Origin: Zygnema cylindricum
Lineage: Eukaryota > Streptophyta > Zygnematophyceae > Zygnematales > Zygnemataceae
Length of the DNA stretch: 64,000 bases
NCBI GenBank assembly: GCA_037447655.1
Contig: JBBHKE010001207.1
Span: 389,421-453,420, forward strand
Direction: 5' to 3'
The notes under the pieces are model-generated. The model did not search any database, had not been told where the DNA came from, and saw only the letters and a list, made by a program, of their open reading frames with translations. Made by a program: the position numbers and the translations under genes. Shown one piece after another: positions 32,193 to 44,645 of this stretch (positions are counted from its first letter, which is position 1; each line of letters begins with the position of its first letter).

Positions 32193-34956
32193 CCATTTAC
32201 TACGGTCCAGACTATTAACTACTTCTCAGTAAGTTTGGGGTTCGCTCAAGTGTGACAGCTTAGTTATTTTGTTGTTCTTTTGTCTCTCTTGAAGTCTCTT
32301 GTTGCTTCTCTTTCCTCCTTCAAACTCTGAAGCTGGAATGGAGGGTAATCTCGTATTTCTCCGAACAACTTTATCTTCTCCCCTATCCGTGGAGTCTATC
32401 TCCGGACCTTCATCATCCATTTTTGGTCTTTCCTCGTTTTCTTCTTCGGTTTGAATCGGAAGCTGTGACTACAAGAAAGGGTCACTCTCGATCAGATTTT
32501 TCTCTTCCTGTGAAAGGTCAGACTGAACCAAAGTTCGGTTAGGAAAATCTGAATCTAATTCATTTTCGAATTCAATTCTAATTCTAACCGGTTTAGTGTA
32601 TTTAAATGGATCTATGGACTTTCCTTCATCGATGACTACCAATTGTTTTTCTAGAATGATGTCTTCTCTTCCGAGATCATAAACTCTATATCCCTTTACA
32701 TTTTCATCATACCTAAGTAGGTATCTTGTTTTTCCCCTTGCATCTAACTTCCAATCAGACTTTTCTGTGCTTAGACTAAACACTTGACTTTCGAACACCT
32801 TTAAGTGTGAAATATTAGATTTTCTCCCGGTCCATCTTTCATAAGGTGTTTGTCCTTTTACCGCCAAGGTAATGACTTTTTTTTTGAGATAGTTAGCACA
32901 CTTCATAGCTTCTACCCAAAAACTTTTTCTTATCTTTTTATCCGACAACTTTTCTTATCTTTTTATCCGACAACATACTACGGGCACTATCACTTAATGT
33001 CCGATTTAGTCTCTCTGCTACACCATTTTATTCTGGGTTCTTTGAAACAGTCTTTTGGTGTTGTACCCCTTCATTTCAAAAAATTCTCAAACTCATTAGA
33101 AGTGTATTTCCCCCCATTATCACTCCTCACTCTCTTTATAAGTGTCTCATGAAGCTTTTCACTCCATGCTTTATACTCTTTAAAATAAGCCGAAACTTCA
33201 GATTTGTTTTTCAAGAAATATACTCTAGTGTATCTAGACCAATCATCAATGATAGTAAGCATAAATTTTTTCCCTCCAATCGATGGCACTTTGGCCGGTC
33301 CCTATATGTCAATATGAACTAGATCTAAGACCTTTTCACCTTTATATGTTGCGGTTTTTGGAAAAGGCAATTTGTGGGCCTTAACTTGAGCACATCCGCT
33401 AGAATCATCCAAAGTCTCATTGTCCCCAAAATGTATTCCCTTAACTACACCCATTTTCTTCATTTCTTTCAATCTATCTAGATGCTCATGTCCTAATTTT
33501 TTATGCCACATCATCAAATCACTTACACTAGCATAGTAAACTCACGTCTTTCCTTTACTCAAATTCAGCCTAAACATTCCTTGGCTACCCTTTTCAGCTG
33601 TGAAGTACACTTCACTCTTATAGCTAGCAACAAAGACTTCTTTCTTAGTAGTAGCCTAAAACCCTTATCATCTATGACCGACGTAGAGATAAGATTCTTG
33701 TTCAACTCTGGAATAAAAAAAACATCACAGTAAGTGACTATGGATGTCTTTCCATCGACTAAGACTCTCACATCCATAGATCCCACTAAATTAGTGGTTA
33801 CTATTCTCTTATCCCTATACTCTATCTCTACAGTAAGGATCTTTCTCATTTTAGTAAACAATGGTTTTTCTCTACACATATGCATAGAGGCTCATAAATC
33901 AATAATCCATCCTTCTTCAGGAGCTTCTCTTACTCCTCCGAAAGCACACTTTTGCCTCCTTGGAATCTCTAGCTCACCTTTCACCTCCAGCTTCTCGTTG
34001 AGGAGGAGTTCTCCATCGTCGTCATCGGCATCCTCTCCTAGGAATTGTGTTGCCACAACTGCCTTCTTCTTTCTTGTGGTTGGTTTTCCGATTTTCTCCT
34101 CCTTCAACCTCAGCTCTGTCAATTTAGTACACTCCGCCATCTAATGTCCGTCTTCTTACAAAAGTGACAGAGCCCCTTCAAAGGCTTCAATCTAGATCAG
34201 TCTGATTGGTTTCCTCTTCCTCCTCCACCAAAGTTTCCCAAAGATTTCTTAGAATCTTTATCCCCCCAGTTAGTTCCAGCAGCGAATGCTTCAACATTCT
34301 TTCCTCCTCTCTAAATCTTAATTGTGCTTTCCCGAACCAAAATCAACCCCACAATGAAGTTTCAAATCCATCGATGATCAAGCCAAATAGTGAACCTTGT
34401 TAACAATGTTTTCATAATCATCTAGGAGTTTCATCAACAAAGTATTCACCTTTTTTTCTGGCTCTCCCTTTTTCCTGCACTCTTTAAATCCATAAATAAC
34501 CTGGCCAAGTCATTACAAAAATCTAACATCTTTCCCCCTTTGTACATATATGCTTGTACCTTCTGATCTGCCAGCTTCTGCTGCTGAATCGTACCACTCT
34601 TGTAAATGTTGACAAGAGCCTCCCACAACCCGTCCGCCCTCTCCACATGAAGATGAGGTGTAGCAACTTCTTGAGTGAGACGCCCGAGAATAAAATGAGT
34701 CGCCACAGTGTTGTTGAAATCCCAAATTTCGGTATTATTTGCCTCGAATTTCTGAACATCTACTGCCGGAACCGATCTAGTAGCGATTGGTGTGAGTTTC
34801 TCTTTCCCCATCTCCTTCCTTGTGTTCGACACGGTGCTTTTTCCAACATCCTCTACCACGTCTGCCTCTGCTGATCCTCATGTGAATCGAGATCCTCCAA
34901 ACCCTGGTGGAACTCCTAATTTCACAGTTGGGTGACTCACACGACCAGTCACAATG

Positions 34957-35796
34957 TGTTGTTCTGAGACAACAGCCGGAACCGAAGACGATGAGGATGC
35001 CGGTGTAGTCATCTCGGAACCAAACCAAGCAAGAAACTTTCACAAAAACCAGTCTGAAAAACAGCAACTTCAACAGTTGATAAAACCCAAACGAGATACA
35101 CAATAGCTCTGAAAATCTACCACAGTGTAGATAATATCAAGATGAACATACACAAAAAATTACAAGTAATTCTGCTAACAGATCTGTGAGATATCCACAG
35201 ATGAAAATGCCAAAAACAGGCTGTACAGTTTTTGACTACAAAATGTTCATACCTTCAAAGTTATCTAAGTCCTACTAATATACACCGAAGCCTATGCTGC
35301 TGAACGTACGGAGGCATACCAGCCGTACAATAAATACCTGCGGCTCGAACCGAACAAGGTACGTCATACAAAAAGATTCCTTTACTAATCAACTAACCAC
35401 ACAAAGACAAAAATCTACTTAACTAGATATTTACAAAGGAGTAGGATTCTATATGCCACGTCATTTGTCGTGTATGTGGCTCACACGGACCAGTATTTGT
35501 TGGCGGTCTCCCTCAGCCGCGTACATATCACATTCGGCACCGTAGACAAATCTCCATGTGCCATTTTGTCCTCAAGTGTATATATGCACAAACAATCGGA
35601 TATTCTGGAGTGTCATCTTTCTTGTAGTGACTTCTGTCTCGGGAGTGTATACAAAGGTGTACTCCCTACCGATCTATTGGAACATCAATTCTGGTGTGTA
35701 ATGAAACTAAGTTACAACCAAACATATGCTAATTCGTGAAACTCTCTCTCCCTCACACTCGAGGCATAGAGAGGACTAAAGCTTTCCAAAACAACA
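34957..35796. repeat. Solo LTR of an unrelated family
   Basis: 840 bp with 7-bp inverted ends TGTTGTT...AACAACA and a perfect 5-bp target duplication CAATG (34952-34956, 35797-35801). It lacks the AGCCATGGCT block and the hairpin row of the copia LTRs around it, so it belongs to another lineage. It splits the gag of the host element. Orientation is undetermined. Read on the minus strand it offers an ATG near 35013 in frame with the downstream gag piece. Confidence 0.85.
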
Positions 35797-35902
35797 CAAT
35801 GCCCCATAGCTGTTTTTCAAATAATGCACCCCTCATCATGGTTACATGTATATCAACCGTGTTCCATTGAAAATGGACACCCTAAAGGGTGGGCCCATAA
35901 CT

Positions 35903-37017
35903 TCTACTTCTGTGACCTCCATTGGTACACAGAATGTCCAGCTTATATGAAGCCTCTAGGATATAATTTGCACTTTTGACTTTGGCAATGAATAAGTGTC
36001 ACCCTCGCATGCAAAAACTCTGACCAACTACAACCCTGTGTAGCGTGGACTCCTTGATTCCGCAGAAAAAAAAAATCACTAAAATTGCTCACCTGAGCAT
36101 TAAGTTATGGCTGTTTAAAAACACCGAATTATACCGATGGCCTCTAGGTGAGAGGGCTTTCAAAAAATTCTAAGTTCTAAGAACCTACTCATAGCCCCTC
36201 TAGACCAATCAAGTTTACATAATGTTTATACAAAGTACGGTAGCCGCCGTACTTTAGGTACGGAATTATGCGGCACCACTCTCGATCTGCCCCGTGGCGA
36301 AGAAGTCGTCGTCGTTCTGTCCCTTTTTTCTCTAACATTGTATAGGATGGTGCCACGTGTTAGTTTTCCTCCAATTTGGTGAAGTGCTACCAAAAAGTCT
36401 TTCTGACATATTGGCACTTATGCGTGCCGTCCGTTCGTAATTCGACGATCAATGTTGGCCGTTTGATCTTGACGGCGCACCAAATAATATTTGTTGACTG
36501 TTGATATTCTACGCCTCTCATTCAGTGTTGACCGTTGAATTTCTACTGTCGTCATTCTGTGTTGACCGTTTGAAATTCTATGTCACTCTGAAATTCCAGC
36601 TCCTCTGCGAGCCGTCGATTGCGAACGACATTTAATTTCGTCCGTTGAAATTAAATGTCGTTTTGTTCATTTCGTGCAGTACAGTATTTTGTGTGGTACT
36701 TTACGCTTCCATGTTCATTTCATTTTGTAAGGCGCTAAATAAAATGTGTCGCTGTGTCATTCTTTAAGTATTTATCAAATTTAATATGTACATCCATTCA
36801 TCGAGACCTATTGGATAAGACGGACGACTATTCCGTACGCTTTTCATCTGGGAGATCAGCCCTGCAACCTATCTTTTGCAAGAGCTGTGTCTTCCGCCTG
36901 TCTTCTCTTCTGCCTCAGGCAGCCATGGCTGCTTGCTAGTTCTTAGTGACTAAGACAAGTACGAGAACTGTAGAATGACCATAGACAAGATCGATTATAA
37001 AATACCATATTCCAACA
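35903..37017 (-). repeat. 5' LTR, family B
   Basis: About 1115 bp; starts TGTTGGAATATGG on the minus strand and ends next to the primer site GGTGGGCCCATAACT (35888-35902 on plus, one mismatch). Hairpin 3 reads CTACAC-AGGG-TTGTAG, with one broken pair. Confidence 0.88.
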
Positions 37018-37777
37018 ATGAGAAAGTCAGATCTATGATATATAATTGAAAAAGGGAAAAATAAAAATAAAGAGGATAATTTCACAGATATTTTGGAAAC
37101 AAAAACTGGTCGGAAAGGGGGACTTCAATAGATTTCGAGGAAAGCGGAGAAGTAAATATAGGGGGGGGCTCCAAAGGATCGGGGAGAAGAGGAATATTTG
37201 ATGAAAGGTTTAGGGGAGGAGAAATATTATTTGGGAATAAAAATGGAAAGTGATAGTGGAAAGAATTCCATGGGAGAGAGTGAGGAAAGTTCATAAAATC
37301 GGGTAATTATTATGGATAAAAATATGAGTTCGTACGATGTAGATTTTATGAGGAACTTAGTGTGGACTCTTGATTTAAGAATAAATTTGGGGGGTAATGG
37401 TTTTGACATCACTAATGGGAGTGATGCCATCTATGAAGGTGTGCCTATAAAATAGTTAGCCTCTCGGTCTGTGTTGCAAAATGGGGATGGGGTTGGATGT
37501 CTGAACTACAAAAGGGAATTTGTATTTTGCTCGGATGAAAAATGGATTAGGTGGATAAAATCCTTGCTCCAAGAGCTCAGATTTATAAAAAGCGACATAC
37601 AAAATAAAATGTGTGATCAACAAGATGCAATGTGTGTTTTGGCTCATCTAATACACTTCTTTAAACACACGAGTATTTACTTAAAGTTTTATAAGAGAAA
37701 TAGAAAAAAAAAATGTTTTGTTTTTGTTTGTTTTTGTGTGTGAGCTAAGAGGAAAATAAACTAAAAAATAAGGGGCG
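37018..37777 (+). pseudogene. RNase H remnant of the family C element
   Basis: After the nested element, about 360 bp of purine-rich, frame-broken sequence leads into a degenerate RNase H: SDAIYEGVPIK near 37410, WIRWIKSLLQELRFIKSDIQ and CDQQDAM (CDNQAAI in good copies) in frame 37471-37743. A polypurine tract AAAAAATAAGGGGCG precedes the LTR at 37778. Protease, integrase and reverse transcriptase are missing between the gag remnant and this piece, so a large internal deletion came before the insertions. Confidence 0.75.
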
Positions 37778-38091
37778 TGTGGATATTTGTGTATTTTCTA
37801 GGTTCGTATTAGGATAGAAAAATAGCAGAAGGCAGTTTGCCTTGACTCCCTTCTCCAAGCCCCCACACTTGTTGTACTCACTAAAGGTTCGATAGAGAGC
37901 TAGAGCCATGGCTGCCTAGGCCCTCTAGGAAGACAAGGAGTAGATATGGTAGATTTACCAAAATTGTATTTGATGGACCCAGAAATTGATCTTGGTACTT
38001 GCAGTCCGTAAAGACAGCCGTAGCCGTTAGCTTTGTCTGTTCCAAGCCCCCACACTTGTTGTAGTCATTAGAGGCTGGAAAGCGAGCTAGA

Positions 38092-39042
38092 TGTAATTTT
38101 GTGACCTCCATTGGTAAACAGAATGTCCAGCTTATGTAAAGCCTCTAGGATAGTATATGCACTTTTGACTTTGACAATGAATAAGTCCCACCCTCACACG
38201 CAAAAAACTTTGACCGACTATAACCTTGTGTAGCCTGGATTCCCCTGAGTCGGCTGCAAAATGAATCACTGAAATTGCTCCCATGAGCATTAAGTTATGG
38301 CTGGCCAAAGATGGCCTGTAAATACAGAAGCACTTTGGGAGAGAGGCTGAAATCCAAGAAATATTCCAAGTCCTAAACTACCTCTCTAAGCCTGCTACAA
38401 GTGTACCAATCTAATCAAAAGACTGTAAGGTACAAGAAGGTACGGGTACCGCTGTGCTTCTTGTACGACCATAGTACGACATGGCCGCTCCGCTGACGCG
38501 TGTCAGTTCCTGAACCAAAGTTGCTCCCTCCGTGATACCTATTGTCCAATCATCATTCGCCACGTGTCACCTGCCGACATATGCTCAACAAACCGCCAAA
38601 AAACCATTCCGGATTTCGGCTCTTCCGCAAGCCGTCGATCGCGAACGACTTTCAATTTCGTCCGTCAAAATTTGATGTCGTTTCGGCGATACTCTATTTA
38701 GTGCGGTCTCGCACGTTTCATGTTCACTTCATCCCGTAATATGTTAAGTGAAGTATGCTGATGTGTTACAATATAAATATGTACGAAGCCCAATAAGTAC
38801 ATCGTTTCGTCAAGACTTTCCAGATAAGGCTAGCGGCTGCGCCGTACGGCTAATATCCGGAGGTCACCGGTTCAAGTCCTATTAGGGACCGCTTAAGTTT
38901 TGCATGGACCTAAAGCTTTTGCTCTGTCTCCTTACATGCATGAGAAAACCATGGCTGCCTGCAAGCCCTTAGTGACTACGACAAGTATGAGGGCTGCTGG
39001 AAGACCAAAAAAGGACAAGACTATAAAATACCTTTTTCATCA
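38092..39042 (-). repeat. 3' LTR, family E
   Basis: Starts TGATGAAAAAGG on the minus strand, next to the inverted polypurine tract at 39043-39055. A GGTTCAAGTCC B-box sequence stands on the plus strand near 38869, antisense to the element, closed by the stem AGCGG/CCGCT. Confidence 0.88.
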
Positions 39043-39055
39043 CTCCCCTTATTTT

Positions 39056-39869
39056 CTAGTCTAGCTTTTGCTTTAGCCCACATTTCTCCCTACAAAATAT
39101 CAGTTTGGGAGAAGGAACCGGTTTTGTCATCATATCTGCTACCATCTCTCCATTTGGTCTATATTCCAAGCTAATTATTTTATTCTCAACCTTTTCTCTA
39201 ACAAAGCTCAAATGAATATCCATATGCTTTGCTTTAAAGTGATGCTTAGGGTTTGCTGCAATTGCAATAGCAGCTTGATTGCCACAAAATATCTTTTGCA
39301 CTCCATTCTTCATATGTCCCAATTCTTGAAGGCAAAGATTTCACCCACATTAATTCTTTCACAGCCGAACAAAAGGCCATATACTCAACCTCTATGGTGG
39401 ACTGAGCAATCACCTTTTGTTGCTTGCTGCTCCAACAGCAAGCTCCATTCCCAACATATAACACATACCCAAAAGTACACCTCCTTATCGGAGCATCCCT
39501 ATAACTAGCATCACTCGAAATGGTGATGTCAGTATTATCCCCTACCAAATGGAGCCATAGATCACTTGTTCCTAACAAGTAGCGCATGACCCTTTTGGCC
39601 GCTTCCCAATCTTTCTTTCAAGGATCATTCGGACTCCTACTTAATACTCCCACAGGTGCTGCAATATCAGGACGAGTATAGTTCATAAAATAGATCAAAC
39701 TACCGACAACTTGTCTGTATGGAATCATTTGCATGAACTTACTTTCCTCAGGTCCTAACTCATTATCCAAGATCAAGATTCCCTTTTCTGAGCTCCCCTC
39801 ATTTCCCTTCTTTAAGTCTATTGGAGTTGTACAACTATTTGCTTTATCCATTTGAAATTTTTCCAGCAT
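39056..39869 (-). pseudogene. RNase H and connection, family E
   Basis: The pieces 39618-39869 (MLEKFQMDKANSCTTP ... PYRQVVGSLIYFMNYTRPD), 39246-39587 (SDASYRDAPIRRCTFGY, QSTIEVEYMA) and 39056-39322 (CGNQAAIAI, KHMDIHLSF) overlap through small frameshifts. The third active-site acid is changed: CDNQ reads CGNQ. It ends at a stop beside the polypurine tract. Confidence 0.87.
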
Positions 39870-39937
39870 ATTCCCAATTGCTTCCTTTTGAGTTAGTCTA
39901 ATTGTTTTATTTTCTCTATCTCTCTCTATCTGAATTC

Positions 39938-40819
39938 TTAAAATATACTCTGCCTCCCCAAATCTTTCATTTCAAATCTACTTTTTATATCCTTTTTCAA
40001 TTTATTAATTTTCTCCATTGATTTACTCAAAACAAACAAATCATCAACATATATGGCAATGAAAATTATACCTTCCTCATCCTCAAATAAGTAGATGGAA
40101 TAATCCGAACTGATTCGGATATATCTCAAACTTGTCAAAAGCTCGTCCAGCTTTTTGTTCCATTGGCGTGGAGCTTGGTTTAGTCTATAAAGGGACTTTA
40201 TCAATCTGCACACCTTGCTTTCTTCTCCTTTCTCCACAAATCCTTCCGGTTGTCGCATGAAGATCTCTTCTTCCAATTCTCCGTGTAACAAAGCGGTTTT
40301 GATGTCCATCTGATGCACTTCCATGTCTTTCGCTGCTGCGAGACTAAGTAGAATCTGGACGGAGGGGAGTCTAACAACAGGAGCAAAAGTCTCCTCATAA
40401 TGGATTCCCTCCTTCTCTGTGAACCCCTTTGTCACTAATCTGGCTTTGTATCGCTCAATAGTGTTATCTAGATTGAGCTTCAACTTAAATACCCACTTGC
40501 ATCCTATTGGTTTTCTATCCGGAGGACAATCCACCAACTCCCAAGTGTTTGCTTCCATAATAGAAGCCATCTCATCATTAATGGCTGTCATCCATTTACT
40601 ACGTTCCGGACTATTAACTACTTCTGAGTAAGTTTGGGGTTCGCTCAAGTGTGACAACTTAGTTCTTTTGTTGTTCACTTGTCTCTCTTGAAGTCTCTTG
40701 CTGCTTCTCCTGCCTCCTTCAAACTCTGAAGCTGGAATGGAGGGTAATCTCGGATTTCTCCGAACAACTTTATCTTCTCCCCTATCCGTGGGGTTCATCT
40801 CCGGACGTTCATAATCCAT
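39938..40819 (-). pseudogene. Reverse transcriptase, family E
   Basis: A 293-codon open piece: linker (RRNPRLPSIPASEFEGG), [50 protein letters not shown] (first catalytic Asp), SLYRLNQAPRQWNKK and YVDDLFVLSKSM. It ends by a one-base frameshift in the KDLGEAKYILG motif. Both catalytic motifs are present. Confidence 0.9.
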
Positions 40820-40933
40820 TTCATGTCTTTCCTTGTTTTCTTTTTCGGTTTGAATCGGAAGCTGTGACTACAAGAAAGGGTCACTCTCGATCAGATTTTT
40901 CTCTTCTTGTGCAAGGTTAGATTGAACCAAAGT

Positions 40934-41893
40934 TCAGTTAGAAAAATCTGAATCTAACTCATTTACGGATTCATTTCTAATTCTAACCGGTTTAGTGTAT
41001 TTAAAAGGATCTATGGACTTTCCTTCATCGATGACTACCAATTGTTTTTCTAGAATGATGTCTTCTCTTCCGAGATCATAAACTCTATATCCCTTTACAT
41101 TTTCATCATACCCAAGTAAGTATCCCGGCTTTCCTTTAGCATCTAACTTCCAATCAAATTTTTCTGTGTTTAAACTAAACACTTGACTTCCAAACACCTT
41201 TAAGTGTGATATGTTACGTTTTCTCCCGGTCCATCTTTCATAGGGTGTTTGACCTTTTACAGCTGAGGTAAGGACTCTATTTTTGAGATAGTTAGCACAA
41301 TTCATGGCTTCTGCCCAAAAGCTTTTCCTTATCTTTTTATCTGTCAACATGCTACGGGCACTATCACTTAATGTCCGATTTAGTCTCTCGGCTACACCAT
41401 TTTGTTCTGGATTCTTTGGGACAGTCTTTTGGTGTTGAACCCCTTCCTCTTTCAAGTAATCCTCAAATTCATTAGAAGTGAATTCCCCCCCATTATCACT
41501 TCTCACTCTCTTTATAGGTGTCTCATGAAGCGTTTCACTCCATGATTTATATTCTTTAAAGTAAGCCGAAGCCTCAGATTTGTTTTTCATGAAATATACT
41601 CTAGAGTATCTAGACCAATCATCAGTGGTAGTAAGCATAAATCTTTTCCCTCCAACTGATGGCACTTTGGCCGGTCCCCATATGTCAGTGTGAACCAAAT
41701 CTAAAACCTTTTCACCCTTAAATGTTGCGGCTTTTGGAAAAGGCAACCTGTGGGCTTTTCCTTGAGCACACCCACTACAATCATCCAAAGTCTCATTATC
41801 TCCAATATGTATGCCTTCAACTACACCCATTTTCTTCATTTCCTTCAATCTATCTAGATGTACATGTCCCAATATTTTATGCCACATCATCAA
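40934..41893 (-). pseudogene. Integrase, family E (well preserved)
   Basis: 319 codons without interruption. The zinc site has H5, H10, C39 and C42, and the complete triad is D70 (LVHTDIWGP), D133 (VRSDNGGEF) and E169 (NGVAER); D133 and E169 are separated by 35 residues as in the D,D35E rule. The copia C-terminal region (GYLLGYDENVKGYRVYDL) follows. This is the most intact integrase in the window, although it is only part of a broken polyprotein. Confidence 0.93.
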
Positions 41894-42026
41894 TCACTTA
41901 CACCAGCATAGTAAACTCATGTCTTTCCATTACTCAAATTCAGCCTAAACAATCTTTGGCTACCCTTTTCAGGTGTGAAGTATACTTCATTCTCATAGCT
42001 AGCAACAAAGACTCCTTTCTTAGTAC

Positions 42027-43236
42027 TGAAACTCTGTGACGTCCATTGGCCCTCAGAGTATGCAGATCCAAAAGAAGCTAATCTAGATAGTGCCGAATTC
42101 AAGTTAATATAAACCCAAATGACTGACCCCTTGACAGTCACAATCCCAATATATATTCACCCCTATGAAATAACACTTTCTGTGTGCTCAGTTCCACCAC
42201 AGAATGCAAAGTTAGAATATGAGATTTGGACACATTCACCCACTTTGACTTTCCCTTATAAATGCAGCCACCCTGCAGACAAAAACTCTGACCGACTACA
42301 CCCCTGTGTAGCCTGGACTCCCCTGAGTCTGCAGCAAAAAGAATCACTGAAAATGGTCAAGTAAATTGATAGATATGGTTGGCCAAAGTTTGCCATTTAT
42401 ACAGAGTGCTCTCTGGGAGAGGCAGCTGCCTACCCAAAATTTTCTAAGTCCTATTCCCTCTCTAAAACTCTATCTACTGAAGTACGGCACCAATCAAATT
42501 ACTGTGTCGTACAGAAAAGTACAGGTGCCGGTGTACTTTATGTACGGCCATTGTACGACATGGCCAAAATGTCGACACGTGTCAAATCAGGATTAGTTCC
42601 TGTAATCTCCGGAATTCCCGTAGTCCAATGTTATCACGCCACGTGTCATCTAAAGTGGCAAAGACCGTAAAATGCCAAAAAGGCCTTTTCCGTGATCGCG
42701 GCGCCTATCGTGGCCGTCCGATCAAAACCGGCTATAATCCTAGCCGCTGAAATTTGACGCGCGGTATTTGTTTCGCTATCGAAACAAATCCGCGGTATTT
42801 GTTTTGATAGCGAAACAAATGCGCGGTATCCGTTCTGTCCACATACCGTACTTCGTACTAAATCAAACTGTATCTATGTACTATGTATCTATTAGCCGTT
42901 AAACGAATTAATCTACATATGACGATTTATATATTTATCAAACCCTTTATATCGTAATATCTGTCCTAGACTTAACGACTAGAGCTAACGGCTAATGCGG
43001 ATTGACGGACAGCAGGTATCAGGATCAATTCCTGGGTCCGTCAACTACCTTTTGGTAAGTCTACCTATTTCACCCCTTCTCTTCTCTAGAGAGCCTAGGC
43101 AGCCATGGCTCTAGCTCCCTATCCAGCCTTCAGTGACTACAACAAGTGTGGGGGCTTGGATAGGGGAGTTAGAGGCAGACCGCCTCAGCTCTTTTTCTAT
43201 CCTAATACAGACCTTGAAAATACTCAAATATCAACA
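42027..43236 (-). repeat. Solo LTR, nested in family E element
   Basis: 1210 bp with a perfect 5-bp target duplication AGTAC (42022-42026, 43237-43241). On the minus strand it starts TGTTGATATTTGAGT and ends GAGTTTCA. It shows clean hairpins: GACTC-AGGG-GAGTC and CTACAC-AGGG-GTGTAG. The antisense T-arm-like hairpin has a 9-bp closing stem TTGACGGAC/GTCCGTCAA (near 43000-43045). Confidence 0.93.
42395..42401 (-). promoter_or_regulatory. TATA box of the solo LTR
   Basis: TATAAAT on the minus strand, downstream of the GAGAGCACTC stretch and upstream of the hairpin row. Confidence 0.6.
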
Positions 43237-44641
43237 AGTACTATTCTCATAGCCTTTATCATCTAAGACCGACGTAGAGATTAGATTCTTGTTCAACTCC
43301 GGAATAAAAAGAACATCAGGGAAAGTTACTATAGATGTCTTTCCATCAACCAAGACTCTCAGATCCACTGATCCCACTGAATTGGTGGTCACTATTCTCC
43401 CATCCCCATACTTTATCTCTACAGTAGGGATCTTTCTCATTTTAGTGAACAATGGTTTTTCTCTACATATATGTATAGAGGCTTCTGAATGAATGATCCA
43501 TCCTTCTTCAGGAGCTTTTTTCACTCCACCGAAAGCACACTTTTGCCTCATTTGAATCTTCGGCTTACCTTTTACCTCCAACTCCTCGTTGAGGAGAAGT
43601 TCTCCATCGTCATCATCGGCATCCTCTCCCACGACTTGTGTCGCCACAAATGTCTTCTTTTTCCTTGCGGCCGGTTTTCCAATCGATTCTTCCTTTAATC
43701 TCAACTCCGTCAATTTAGTGCACACCGCCATGTAGTGTCCCGACTTCTTACAAAAATGGCAAAGCCCATTCAGAGCCCTCGGTCGAGATCTGTCATGGTT
43801 TCCTCTTCCTCCTCCACCAAAGTTCTGATAAGGTTTATTCGAATCCTTATCCCCCCTAGTTAGTACCAGCAGCCAATGCCTGAACACTCTTTCCTCCTCT
43901 CCGAATCTCAATTGTGCTTTCTCGAACCAAAATCATTCCCACAACGGAGTCCCAGATCCATCGATGATTTGGCAAGTCCTGAACCCTTTAACAATGTTTT
44001 CATTATCATCTGAGAGTTTCATGAACAAAGTATTCACCTTCTATTTCTCGGTCTCTCTTTTCCCTACACTCTCCAACTCCATAAATAACTCGGCCAAGTC
44101 ATTACAAAAATCTAACATCTTTCCCCCTTTGTACACATATGCTTGTACCTCTTGATCTGCCTGCTTCTGCTGCACAATCTTACCACTCTTGTAGATGTTG
44201 ATAGGAGCCTCCCAGAACTCGTCCGCCTTGTCCAAATGAAGATGAGGTGTATCCAATGCCTGGGTGAGACGCCCGAGAATAAAATGAGTCGCCACGGTAT
44301 TGTTGAAATCCCACATTTCACTATCATTAGCCTCATTTTTTTGAACATCTACACCATAACTTATCCATTAGGCATCGATGTGAGTTACTCCTTCCCCTTC
44401 TCCTTCTCTATGTCCAACACGATGCTTTCTCCAACATCCTCTACCACCTCTGCCCCCCGCAGATCCTCTTGTGAACCGCGATCCTCCAAACGTTGGTGGA
44501 ACTCCCAATTTTGCGGATGGCCGACGCACACGACACTCACAATGCCCCATAGCCTTTTTTCAAACAATGCACCCCTCATCATGGTTTCCCAATAAATCAA
44601 CCCTGTTCCTTTGAAAATGGGCACCCTAGAGGGTGGGCCAT
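43237..44641 (-). pseudogene. Gag and protease, family E
   Basis: Pieces 44385-44624 (MPIFKGTGLIYWETMMRGAL), 44041-44316 (WDFNNTVATHFILGRL) and 43231-43911 with the knuckle CHFCKKSGHYMAVC. The protease motif reads HSEAS instead of DSGAS, so the catalytic aspartate is lost. The primer-site ATG (44641) is out of frame because a G is missing just after it. The solo LTR cuts the region right after the SVLDDKG motif. Confidence 0.87.
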
Positions 44642-44645
44642 AACC

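Larger units (their letters stand above)
30664..35898 (-). pseudogene. Decayed gag-pol polyprotein, family B
   Basis: From right to left: gag start at the primer-site ATG (35898) with MGPPFRVSIFNGT; the solo LTR; Gag 34446-34859; a zinc-knuckle region that has lost open coding; protease and integrase pieces 33892-34140, 33565-33885 (HMCREKPLFTKM), 33302-33517 (MMMWHKKLGHEHLDRL ... CAQVKAHKLPF) and 33071-33289 (SDNGGKYTS); integrase C-terminus 32469-32948; reverse transcriptase 31530-32192 ([41 protein letters not shown]); RNase H 31015-31299 and 30664-30915 (CDNQAAIA). The reverse-transcriptase piece is the best kept, with YVDD intact. Confidence 0.87.
29502..37017 (-). mobile_element. Reverse-strand copia element (family B), nested
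   Basis: The LTRs are 29502-30650 and 35903-37017. A perfect target duplication ATGAG lies at 29497-29501 and 37018-37022. It sits in the gag region of the family C element. A solo LTR of another family (34957-35796) interrupts its gag. Primer site, gag-pol remains and polypurine tract (about 30651-30663, inverted) are all present. Pol has numerous stops and frameshifts. Confidence 0.93.
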
